Shown: positions 1 to 5,857 of the stretch, piece by piece
Position numbering within the stretch: the first letter of the stretch is position 1
Layout of the letters: each line of letters begins with the position of its first letter
DNA from: Bacillota bacterium
GTDB taxonomy: Bacteria; Bacillota; Clostridia; Christensenellales; Pumilibacteraceae
Direction of reading: 5' to 3'
NCBI GenBank assembly: GCA_009780875.1
Contig: WQZE01000065.1
Location: 1-6,321 of the forward strand
DNA: 6,321 nt
Notes under the pieces: model-generated
What the model was told of the DNA's origin: nothing
The model's input: only the letters and a program-made list of their open reading frames with translations
The model's database searches: none
Program-made: the position numbers and the translations under genes

Positions 1-21
1 CAAAAAAAGAGAGGTGTGACA

Positions 22-1203
22 ATGGGTGTGTTTCGTCAAACGGATAAAAAAAAGAGTGTCATAGATAGATTGGATATTCCCCTTTTGGTGGGGGTGGCGG
101 GCATTGTTTTGTTTGGGCTGGTGATGATATACAGTGCAAGCAGTTATGTTGCTCAAAAAAATTATGGCAATGCTTTTTATTATGTTTTCAAACAAATTTT
201 TGGAGCCGTTGTTGGCTTTGGTGGATTGTTCTTTTTTGCCTTTTTTGATTATCAACGCTTGGTCAAATTGAGATACATTGTTTTGATTGTGTCTTTTGTG
301 TTGCTCATTGTCGTGTTGATACCGGGTATTGGAGTGGAGAACTACGGGGCACGGAGATGGATACAGTTGCCTTTTATGACCTTGCAAAGCAGTGAGATTG
401 CCAAGTTTGGATTGATTGTTTTTTTTGCTGCCTATATGGCAAAGCATACCGACAAAATGGGTACCATCAAAGGCATTTTGCCCTTGTTGTGTATTTCTGC
501 CGCTATGTGCTTTTTGATATTGCTAGAACCCAATATGTCCATTACGATTTGCATTGTCTTGTTGAGTGTCTTGCTACTTTTTGTGGGCGGGGTCAAAATC
601 AAATACTTTTTTGTGTTAGCCATACCCATTGTAGCCTTGATACCCATTTTGATATTGCTAGAACCATACCGTCTCAATAGATTGGTCGCCTTTTTGAACC
701 CGTGGGCCAATCCATTGGACGAGGGGTTTCAATTGATACAATCCTTGTATGCGCTTGGTAGTGGTGGATTTTTTGGGTTGGGGTTGTTCAATAGTAGGCA
801 AAAATTTTTATTCTTGCCTTTTGCAGAGAGTGACTTTATTTTTAGTATCATTGGTGAGGAGTTGGGTTGGTTTGGGTGTATTTTGGTTTTGTCTTTGTAT
901 GGCTTTATCATCCTCAGAGCCATCAAGATTGCACGCAATGCACCCGATAGGTTTGGTGCGTATTTGGCGGCAGGCATTGCTGGTATAATTGCCATTCAGG
1001 TACTCATCAATATTGCCGTTGTGACCGGGTCCATTCCACCCACAGGACTACCTTTGCCGTTTATTAGTCACGGAGGGTCTTCGTTGATGGTATTTTTGGC
1101 GAGCATAGGAATTTTGCAAAACATTCATAGACAGTCGCATATCACCACGGCTATCCCAACATCTATGCTGTCCACACGCTCTTTGTACAAGAGAGAAGCA
1201 TAA
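22..1203 (+). CDS. ftsW: SEDS-family peptidoglycan glycosyltransferase, FtsW/SpoVE-like
   Basis: The product is a polytopic membrane protein of the SEDS family, which polymerises lipid II into glycan strands together with a class B penicillin-binding protein, at the septum for FtsW or the asymmetric septum and spore cortex for SpoVE. Residues are counted from the ATG at 22. The sequence shows an N-terminal MIYSASS motif (about 36–42), GARRW (109–113), LLEPNMS (about 167–173), LNPWANPLDEGFQLIQSLYA (225–244), the SDFIF loop with the conserved Asp (D271), GEELG (278–282) and the C-terminal PFISHGGSSL (346–355), where most relatives have SYGGSS. About ten hydrophobic segments cover the protein, and 393 residues is a normal family length. 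ATG 22 is preferred over GTG 16 because the Shine-Dalgarno-like AGAGGTG (10–16) lies 5 nt before it and would overlap the GTG. The QSLYALGSGG stretch favours FtsW/SpoVE over RodA, but the two roles cannot be separated here. Its promoter lies outside the window. Confidence 0.93.
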   Translation: MGVFRQTDKKKSVIDRLDIPLLVGVAGIVLFGLVMIYSASSYVAQKNYGNAFYYVFKQIFGAVVGFGGLFFFAFFDYQRLVKLRYIVLIVSFVLLIVVLIPGIGVENYGARRWIQLPFMTLQSSEIAKFGLIVFFAAYMAKHTDKMGTIKGILPLLCISAAMCFLILLEPNMSITICIVLLSVLLLFVGGVKIKYFFVLAIPIVALIPILILLEPYRLNRLVAFLNPWANPLDEGFQLIQSLYALGSGGFFGLGLFNSRQKFLFLPFAESDFIFSIIGEELGWFGCILVLSLYGFIILRAIKIARNAPDRFGAYLAAGIAGIIAIQVLINIAVVTGSIPPTGLPLPFISHGGSSLMVFLASIGILQNIHRQSHITTAIPTSMLSTRSLYKREA

Positions 1204-1227
1204 AATCATTGTGCCGTTTTGATTTGG

Positions 1228-1256
1228 TTGACAAAGCAAAAAATTTATGGTATCAT
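1228..1256 (+). promoter_or_regulatory. SigA-type promoter of the nucleoside hydrolase-like gene
   Basis: A perfect -35 box TTGACA (1228–1233) is followed by a 17-nt spacer and a -10 box TATCAT (1251–1256, five of six consensus bases). The predicted transcription start, 6–8 nt after the -10 box, falls on the ATG at 1263, so the mRNA would have essentially no 5' leader. No ribosome binding site is present between the -10 box and the ATG. Confidence 0.82.
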
Positions 1257-1262
1257 AGTGGT

Positions 1263-2147
1263 ATGAACAAAAACTTGGTTATTTTTTCAGATTATGGTCT
1301 GGACGATGCGGTGGCATTGATTTATTTGCTGGACAACAATCAATACAAGCATATTGATATTGTTGCCATTGCAGGCAATACAACGGCGGAGGCAAGTTTA
1401 TCCAATTTGCAAAAACTGCTTGCTCATTATTTCAAGACTGATGGTGCCGTGGTGCGTACCAAACAAGAGGCAAAAAAAGAGGCAGAGCGAAAAAAGAATT
1501 TGCAACACAGCATTACGATTGTGGATACCGTAGGTATCAAACAAAATTTTTGCGAACTACCGCCCATTCACGGTGCGGATGGTATGGGAGACTTGTATAT
1601 CGATGGTATTTCTGCGTGCAAAGTTATCAAGTATGATGCGTATATGGGTATCACAAAGGACGAACAAGGGCGTTGCAAGGATGCTTTTGACCCTAGCGTG
1701 CACTATGATATCGCCTCTTTTGGACCTGCAACTTTGGTCAAACCTTTTGTAGAGAGATTGACCGAAACAAAGCAATCCAGGGTACTTTTGATGGGGCACT
1801 TGGTCAGCGAGGAACCCAACTATGAAGGTGAGGAGTTTAATTATAAATTGGACGAACTCGCTTTTGAATGGTGTTTGGAGCATACCGACAATGTGGTGGC
1901 AACACTGGACACTTGCCGCAACCAATTTTTCAATTTGGCAAAAGCAAAATTGCAAACGAGTTCTCCTGTATTTGATGATTTGCTAGGCAAGGCCATTGAG
2001 TTGGCGGTGGCAAGGCACCCTGACAATGCGTACGTATATGACTATATTGCGGCAAGATATTTGGTTGAGCACGGTGCCTTTGACATTGTGCCCTCCAAGA
2101 CCAAAAGAGGCAACACCATCCAGCAACTTTTGCACAAAAGCAAATAG
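1263..2147 (+). CDS. Inosine/uridine-preferring nucleoside hydrolase family protein, divergent active site
   Basis: The 294-residue cytosolic protein belongs by motif to the Ca-dependent nucleoside hydrolase (IUNH) family, which cleaves the N-glycosidic bond of nucleosides to give free base and ribose. The N-terminal metal/ribose motif appears as SDYGLDDAVAL (9–19) with D10, D14 and D15. AIAGN (35–39) supplies the conserved Asn. IHGADGMGD (102–110), FGPATLV (153–159), VLLMGH (174–179) and EFN (191–193) match the order of family blocks. D260 in VYDYIAARYL matches the C-terminal calcium ligand. Two usual residues differ: the first Asp of the DxDxGxDD motif is F8, and the catalytic His before the C-terminal Asp is Y259. 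The function could therefore be altered. ATG 1263 is preferred over TTG 1209, which would put the promoter inside the gene. The gene follows ftsW by 59 nt but has its own promoter and terminator, so it is probably monocistronic. Confidence 0.85.
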   Translation: MNKNLVIFSDYGLDDAVALIYLLDNNQYKHIDIVAIAGNTTAEASLSNLQKLLAHYFKTDGAVVRTKQEAKKEAERKKNLQHSITIVDTVGIKQNFCELPPIHGADGMGDLYIDGISACKVIKYDAYMGITKDEQGRCKDAFDPSVHYDIASFGPATLVKPFVERLTETKQSRVLLMGHLVSEEPNYEGEEFNYKLDELAFEWCLEHTDNVVATLDTCRNQFFNLAKAKLQTSSPVFDDLLGKAIELAVARHPDNAYVYDYIAARYLVEHGAFDIVPSKTKRGNTIQQLLHKSK

Positions 2148-2172
2148 TGGACACCGGGTATTTTTGCTTGAC

Positions 2173-2204
2173 AAAAGGCTTTTCTTTGGTTGGAAAGCCT
2201 TTTT
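2173..2204 (+). terminator. Rho-independent terminator, probably bidirectional
   Basis: A perfect 10-bp stem, AAAAGGCTTT (2173–2182) with its complement at 2194–2203, encloses an 11-nt loop that may close further by a G·U and a C-G pair. A run of five T (2200–2204) follows the GCC arm. It lies 25 nt after the stop of the nucleoside hydrolase-like gene and 20 nt after the stop of the convergent WYL gene. The reverse strand also ends in TTTT, so it may serve both. Confidence 0.85.
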
Positions 2205-2223
2205 GTATTGTGTGCCATATATT

Positions 2224-3240
2224 TTATAGTTTGTATTTTGATTGTTTGTGGGTGGGTATGCCAAGTCCATTGTAGGGTGCTGAGCGAACGCAATCATCCA
2301 CAGAGTCTTCTTGTTGATAGATTCCATACAAGCGGTCAAGTTCCTTGCGGATTTCTTGTCGCAACGAAAGTGGAGAAATGACTTTGATATCTGACCCAAA
2401 AGACAAAATTTTGGACACCAGTTTTGGATCTCCATAGATGAGTGTTTGTGCCGTATAAGTCAATTCGTTTTGAATGATTGCCTCAGAACCCAACCACTCC
2501 TCAATGTCACTGCGAACAAGATTGCTAAACTCAATGCACAAATAAATATCTTGACCATTGTCGGTTTCAATGGTCAAGTGGTCTGCAACTTTGATATCAT
2601 CATTTTTTTCAAAGGTTTCGTCTAGTGTGGTGATATCTACAATGCGGGACAATCTGAAAAGTCTGTAACTCCCACGCATTTCACAATAGGCAAACAAGTA
2701 CCACGCTCCATCTTTGAGTACAAGTGTATAAGGGTGTACAGTGCGAGAGGTTTTGGTGCAGTATTGGTCCTTGTAGTCAAAAGAAATTTTGTGCAGATTG
2801 GAAATAGCATTGTTAAAAATGGCAAGTTTGGTACGGTAGTAGTTGGGGTTTGCCCAGCCACCCACATCAATAAAAAAGGATTCCGTTTTGAGTGGTTCCG
2901 TTCTTAGGTTGGCGTTGCGTTCCCCTTGCTCAATTTTTTCTAGCAGCGTTTTGTGTACTGGGTCTGCAAAAATAGAGTAAGCGGATTTGATGCATTCTAT
3001 CAGTTTAAATCTCTCTTCGTTGGTCAAAAAACCCTTTTCAAGGCAGTAATCCGAGTATATCCATACGCCACCTTCTTTGCCAGGCTTGGTGTCAATCGGT
3101 ATATTGTTGCTCATCAAAATATTGAGATACCGTTGCACCGTTCTTACAGAGATTTCAAATTTTTCTGCAAGATATTGCCGTGTGACTTGCTTTTTGTTGA
3201 GCAAGGTGAGAAGTATACCAAAGACTACGGATTGTTGCAT
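2224..3240 (-). CDS. HTH–WYL domain transcriptional regulator (DeoR/YafY-like)
   Basis: The 338-residue product is a probable cytosolic DNA-binding regulator. Residues about 1–60 form a winged helix-turn-helix of the HTH_11 type, with TRQYLAEKFEISVRTVQRYL (20–39) as the helix-turn-helix core. A linker (about 70–130) leads into a WYL domain (about 135–205) with the signature KDGAWYLFAYC (176–186) and YRLFRLSRI (192–200). A C-terminal WCX-like segment (about 228–308) and a hydrophilic tail of about 30 residues follow. WYL domains bind ligands or nucleic acids and often control DNA-damage, metabolic or defence genes; the effector and targets here are unknown. The start is well fixed: the reverse-strand ribosome binding site AAAAGGAG (3254–3247) is 6 nt before the ATG. 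It is transcribed divergently from rnhA and convergently with the nucleoside hydrolase-like gene, so no operon partner is visible. Confidence 0.93.
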   Translation of the reverse strand: MQQSVVFGILLTLLNKKQVTRQYLAEKFEISVRTVQRYLNILMSNNIPIDTKPGKEGGVWIYSDYCLEKGFLTNEERFKLIECIKSAYSIFADPVHKTLLEKIEQGERNANLRTEPLKTESFFIDVGGWANPNYYRTKLAIFNNAISNLHKISFDYKDQYCTKTSRTVHPYTLVLKDGAWYLFAYCEMRGSYRLFRLSRIVDITTLDETFEKNDDIKVADHLTIETDNGQDIYLCIEFSNLVRSDIEEWLGSEAIIQNELTYTAQTLIYGDPKLVSKILSFGSDIKVISPLSLRQEIRKELDRLYGIYQQEDSVDDCVRSAPYNGLGIPTHKQSKYKL

Positions 3241-3246
3241 AACTTA

Positions 3247-3254
3247 CTCCTTTT
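3247..3254 (-). promoter_or_regulatory. Ribosome binding site of the WYL regulator gene
   Basis: The reverse strand reads AAAAGGAG and ends 6 nt before the ATG at 3240. It is the clearest Shine-Dalgarno site in the window. It shows that the host uses classical initiation as well as the leaderless starts predicted for two other genes. Confidence 0.85.
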
Positions 3255-3319
3255 GTTGGGTATGTAGGTTGTAATTATGAAACAAAACAACGTAAAAAAT
3301 AAACTTTTTGTGCTTGTAT

Positions 3320-3348
3320 AGTATAACATAAATCTCAAAAAAAGTAAA
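3320..3348 (-). promoter_or_regulatory. SigA-type promoter of the WYL regulator gene
   Basis: On the reverse strand, a -35 box TTTACT (3348–3343, four of six consensus bases) is separated by 17 nt from the -10 box TATACT (3325–3320, five of six). Transcription would start near 3313, giving a leader of about 70 nt that contains the ribosome binding site at 3254–3247. Confidence 0.65.
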
Positions 3349-3415
3349 TGATTTTTGGCACATTTTAAAAATTTTGAACAATTTTATTTGTGTTATTTTT
3401 TTGTGAGAGTGCACG

Positions 3416-3438
3416 ACTTGTCAATATGCTTGACAAGT
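3416..3438. repeat. Perfect 9-bp inverted repeat over the rnhA -35 box (operator candidate)
   Basis: ACTTGTCAA (3416–3424) and TTGACAAGT (3430–3438) are perfect reverse complements separated by the 5-nt spacer TATGC. The right arm contains the TTGACA -35 box of rnhA. The size and symmetry suit binding by a dimeric repressor. A transcription terminator is less likely because no T-run directly follows the right arm. The regulator is not known; the divergent WYL protein is one candidate by position only. Confidence 0.55.
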
Positions 3439-3458
3439 TTCTCAATTTTTGTTATAGT
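3430..3458 (+). promoter_or_regulatory. SigA-type promoter of rnhA
   Basis: A perfect -35 box TTGACA (3430–3435), a 17-nt spacer and a -10 box TATAGT (3453–3458, five of six consensus bases) predict a start near 3465. The leader would be about 22 nt, unlike the other two forward promoters found here, where the start codon coincides with the transcription start. Confidence 0.78.
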
Positions 3459-3486
3459 GGTAGGAATAGGAAAAGTGAGTAGTAAT

Positions 3487-3921
3487 ATGAAAAAAATACA
3501 AATATATACAGATGGGGCGTGCAGTGGCAACCCGGGTGTGGGTGGTTGGGCAGCCATCTTGTTGTATGGGGACAACAAAAAAGAATTGAGTGGGTATGAT
3601 AGGCAAACCACCAATAACCGAATGGAAATGTTTAGTATTATCAAGGGATTGGACGCACTCAAAGAGCCGTGCTTGGTGGAGGTGTACAGCGATAGTGCTT
3701 ATTGTGTGGACGCATTCAACAAAGGGTGGATTGACAAATGGAAAAAAAATGGTTGGAAAACCGCCAATGGAGACCCGGTCAAGAATGATGACTTGTGGCG
3801 TGATTTGTGTCTCAAAGTTGCTGCACACCAGGTTGTCTTTATCAAAGTCAAGGGACACGCTGACAATTTTTACAACAATGAGTGTGATAGGCTGGCAAGA
3901 CTAGCCATCAAAAATTGCTAG
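3487..3921 (+). CDS. rnhA: Ribonuclease HI
   Basis: The 144-residue cytosolic enzyme cleaves the RNA strand of RNA–DNA hybrids, removing primers and R-loops with two metal ions. All catalytic residues are present at or next to their Escherichia coli positions: D9 in YTDGACSGNPG (7–17), E47 in NRMEM (44–48), D69 in YSDS (67–70), D134 in NECDRLA, and the accessory H124 in KGHADN. The basic-handle region is kept (WKKNGWKT, 85–92, and PVKNDDLW, 97–104), so this is the bacterial HI type with handle. ATG 3487 is chosen because it gives this alignment; a GTG at 3475 would add four residues. The ribosome binding site is weak (GTGAG, 3475–3479, 7 nt before the ATG). It appears monocistronic, with a promoter carrying a palindrome upstream and a strong terminator downstream. 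Confidence 0.97.
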   Translation: MKKIQIYTDGACSGNPGVGGWAAILLYGDNKKELSGYDRQTTNNRMEMFSIIKGLDALKEPCLVEVYSDSAYCVDAFNKGWIDKWKKNGWKTANGDPVKNDDLWRDLCLKVAAHQVVFIKVKGHADNFYNNECDRLARLAIKNC

Positions 3922-3961
3922 CCTTGGTTGCTAGATTTGGAAAGTCCATACAATCAACATA

Positions 3962-3999
3962 AAAACCTCACGCCTGGCAAATACTAGGTGTGAGGTTTT
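3962..3999 (+). terminator. Strong Rho-independent terminator after rnhA
   Basis: A 14-bp stem pairs 3962–3975 with 3986–3999 (AAAACCTCACGCCT against AGGTGTGAGGTTTT, with one G·U pair) around a 10-nt loop. The right arm ends in TTTT, and the reverse strand ends in TTTTT. It lies 40 nt after the rnhA stop and separates rnhA from the spoVA genes, so those must have their own promoter. Confidence 0.9.
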
Positions 4000-4102
4000 G
4001 TTATGCAAATGCCAATGATTGAACAACAAAATGCAACCAATCCCAATGAAAAAGAGACACGCAATCCGACGATGCAAGGCTTGGACAAAACAAGGGGGGC
4101 AA

Positions 4103-4603
4103 GTGGAGACCATACAAAGTGATATGCAGGTGCTTGCAGACAGTGAGCAAAAAAACAAAATGCAAAGCGATAGATACAACAAATTTGTTGCGTGCATTTC
4201 TCCCAAAACGAGTTTGACAAAATCATTGTTGCACTCTTTTGTGTTTGGCGGGGCAATTTGTGTTTTGGGGCAAGTATTGTTTGAGTGCTTTTTGATGATA
4301 CCCAATATGACGCAAAAAACAGCGATGACGGCAATGCTTATGAGCCTTATTTTTCTTTCTATTTTGCTTACTGGGATTGGGATTTATGACAATCTTGCCA
4401 GAGTGGGTGGAGCAGGTTGTTTTTTGCCAATCACAGGCTTTGCCAATGCGATGGCTTCCGCATCCATTGAGTTCAAGACCGAGGGGCTTGTTTTTGGGAC
4501 AAGTGTAAAAATGTTTAGCATTGTGGGGCCCGTCATTGTCAATGGCGTCGTTTGGTCCAGTGTGGCGGCTATTTTGCACTATGTCATAACGATGATAATA
4601 TAG
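4103..4603 (+). CDS. spoVAC: Stage V sporulation protein AC (SpoVA channel subunit)
   Basis: SpoVAC is an inner-membrane protein of the spore that takes part in DPA uptake during sporulation and release during germination; in Bacillus subtilis it behaves as a mechanosensitive channel. Counted from GTG 4103 (166 residues), a hydrophilic N-terminus is followed by SPKTSLTKSLLHSFVFGGAI (33–52), GQVL (56–59), GIGIYDNLARVGGAGCFLPI (91–110), TGFANAM (111–117) and EFKTEG (123–128), all typical of the family, with four hydrophobic segments near 41–63, 73–98, 103–124 and 132–165. The start is uncertain: GTG 4103 has a purine-rich AAGGGGGG (4092–4099) just upstream, ATG 4124 gives 159 residues and ATG 4160 gives 147, near the usual 150. 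The reading frame is open back to 4019, but that part does not resemble SpoVAC. spoVAD follows after 7 nt. I could not find a convincing forespore SigG promoter. Confidence 0.93.
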   Translation: METIQSDMQVLADSEQKNKMQSDRYNKFVACISPKTSLTKSLLHSFVFGGAICVLGQVLFECFLMIPNMTQKTAMTAMLMSLIFLSILLTGIGIYDNLARVGGAGCFLPITGFANAMASASIEFKTEGLVFGTSVKMFSIVGPVIVNGVVWSSVAAILHYVITMII

Positions 4604-4610
4604 GTGCTTT

Positions 4611-5771
4611 ATGAAAATTGAAATCATTCACGAGAGCAAAAAAAAATGTAACTTTGCTTTGCCAACCAACAAGGTGGAGACCATCAAAAGCGGCATCAAG
4701 GCAAATCAAATTGATGCGTTTAAAAACAAAAAAAGACAAAGGGGTGTGATTGATTTGATTACCCCCATCTATGTGGTGGGGCGTGCGTCCTTTGTGGGCA
4801 AAAAAGAAAAGGGTGGTCCGCTTGGTGAGTATTTTGACAATGTCGTGTACGATGACAAAAATGGTCAAAACAATTTTGAGCAAGCCGAAATACAATTGAT
4901 GAAAGATGCGACTTTGACAGCCATCAAAAATGCCAACTTGCAACACAGCGATATTGATATGATGTTGGCTGGCGACCTTCTCAACCAACTCAATGTCTCA
5001 AACTATGCGGCCAGGGATTTGAGTTTGCCTTTTTTGGGAATGTACAGTGCGTGTTCCAGTTTTACGGAGTGCTTGATTGTGGGGAGTGCAATGATTGCTG
5101 GCGGTCAAGTGGATACGGCGGTATGTAGTGTGTCCAGTCACTTTGCCTCTGCCGAAAGACAGTTTAGGTATCCACTTGAATACGGTGCACAAAAACCTCC
5201 CTATGCACAATGGACGGTGACAGGTGGTGCCAGTATGGTGCTTTGCAATAATCCGCTTGTGACCTCGCATAGAGAGCACGCCGACAATCGCAGTCACAAA
5301 GGCGGTGTCAAAATCACCAAAGCAATGATTGGGCGTGTGATTGACTTGGGTACAAGGGATATGTCCAATATGGGTGCCGCAATGGCTCCCGCTTTTGTGG
5401 ACACACTTCTCAGATTTTTTGCCAATACACACACCAATGTGGCGGACTATGACTTGATAGTATCCGGTGATTTGGGCAAGTTGGGAAGCGATATTGCAAG
5501 CAAATTGGCGGCAGAAAAAGGCGTGGTGCTTCAAAAAAACTATTTGGATTGTGGTGGGATTATGTACGCACACGACCAAAACGCCTACCAAGGTGGGAGC
5601 GGTCCTGCGTGTAGTGGCGTAGTCATCAACTCCTATATCCTCACCAAAATGCTTTTGGGAGAGTACAAAAAAGTCCTCTACCTAGCCACAGGTGCCTTGA
5701 TGTCTCCACAAAGTTGCTTTCAAGGCGAAACCATCCCGTGCATCAGTCACGCTGTATTGTTTGAGGTCTAG
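4611..5771 (+). CDS. spoVAD: Stage V sporulation protein AD (DPA-binding, thiolase fold)
   Basis: SpoVAD is a thiolase-fold protein of the SpoVA complex; the B. subtilis protein binds DPA and has no proven enzymatic activity. The 386-residue product carries PIYVVGRASFVGKKEKGGPL (52–71), MLAGDLLNQLNVSNY (118–132), GMYSACSSFTE (143–153) with the thiolase-position Cys C148, SSHFASAERQFRYPLEYG (175–192), MGAAMAPAF (254–262), SGDLGKLGS (285–293), YLDCGGIMY (311–319), GGSGPACS (328–335) and ATGALMSP (359–366). It is about 50 residues longer than the B. subtilis protein (338), from a basic N-terminal extension of about 35–38 residues and an extra loop near 218–232. ATG 4611 is used because AGGTG (4602–4606) lies 4 nt upstream and overlaps the spoVAC stop, suggesting translational coupling. 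No spoVAE follows. Confidence 0.96.
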   Translation: MKIEIIHESKKKCNFALPTNKVETIKSGIKANQIDAFKNKKRQRGVIDLITPIYVVGRASFVGKKEKGGPLGEYFDNVVYDDKNGQNNFEQAEIQLMKDATLTAIKNANLQHSDIDMMLAGDLLNQLNVSNYAARDLSLPFLGMYSACSSFTECLIVGSAMIAGGQVDTAVCSVSSHFASAERQFRYPLEYGAQKPPYAQWTVTGGASMVLCNNPLVTSHREHADNRSHKGGVKITKAMIGRVIDLGTRDMSNMGAAMAPAFVDTLLRFFANTHTNVADYDLIVSGDLGKLGSDIASKLAAEKGVVLQKNYLDCGGIMYAHDQNAYQGGSGPACSGVVINSYILTKMLLGEYKKVLYLATGALMSPQSCFQGETIPCISHAVLFEV

Positions 5772-5803
5772 ACACTGCAACTTGCAAACCATTCAAAACA
5801 ATC

Positions 5804-5834
5804 AAAATTGCAAGCAATTGGCTTGCAATTTTTT
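5804..5834 (+). terminator. Rho-independent terminator after spoVAD, overlapping the next promoter
   Basis: A perfect 12-bp stem pairs AAAATTGCAAGC (5804–5815) with 5821–5832 around the 5-nt loop AATTG. A run of six T (5829–5834) follows. It begins 32 nt after the spoVAD stop. Its right arm contains the -35 box of the DUF262 gene promoter. The reverse strand would also read as a hairpin followed by TTTT. Confidence 0.88.
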
Positions 5835-5851
5835 GTCGTTTGTTGTATAAT
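5823..5851 (+). promoter_or_regulatory. SigA-type promoter of the DUF262 gene
   Basis: A -35 box TTGCAA (5823–5828, four of six consensus bases), a 17-nt spacer and a perfect -10 box TATAAT (5846–5851) precede the ATG at 5858 by only 6 nt. The -35 box lies in the right arm of the spoVAD terminator. The predicted start falls on the ATG itself. The 15 bases from the -10 box through the ATG differ at two positions from those at 1251–1265. Confidence 0.78.
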
Positions 5852-5857
5852 GGTGGT

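Noticed and set aside
2..19. Possible tail of an upstream gene, reading Lys-Lys-Arg-Glu-Val and then TGA at 17–19, overlapping the ftsW ribosome binding site.
   Set aside because: Five codons are too few to support a coding call. The spacing would fit an operon upstream of ftsW, but nothing identifies the gene.
2167..2175. GCTTGACAA near the first terminator, resembling the right arm of the rnhA palindrome.
   Set aside because: No left arm is present, no usable -10 box lies at the right distance, and TTGACA-like words recur by chance. It is probably just sequence flanking the terminator.
1983..2435. A 150-codon reverse-strand open frame across the convergent gene junction.
   Set aside because: It overlaps the 3' ends of two real genes and the terminator and has no recognisable domain, so it is a chance reading frame.
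3269..3292. Inverted repeat GTTGT-N14-ACAAC in the leader of the WYL gene, as a self-operator.
   Set aside because: The arms are only 5 bp, do not extend, and lie in an AT-rich stretch where such matches are common by chance.
4081..4117. TTGGAC (4081–4086) and CATACAA (4111–4117) as a spoVAC promoter.
   Set aside because: The 24-nt gap is too long for a SigA pair, and no GNATA-like -35 element lies 17–18 nt before CATACAA, so neither a SigA nor a SigG promoter is supported.
4998..5591. A 197-codon open frame on the reverse strand inside spoVAD.
   Set aside because: It is antisense to a gene with strong family motifs throughout and shows no recognisable domain or ribosome binding site. The Cys/His-rich content is what the reverse of this coding frame would give.
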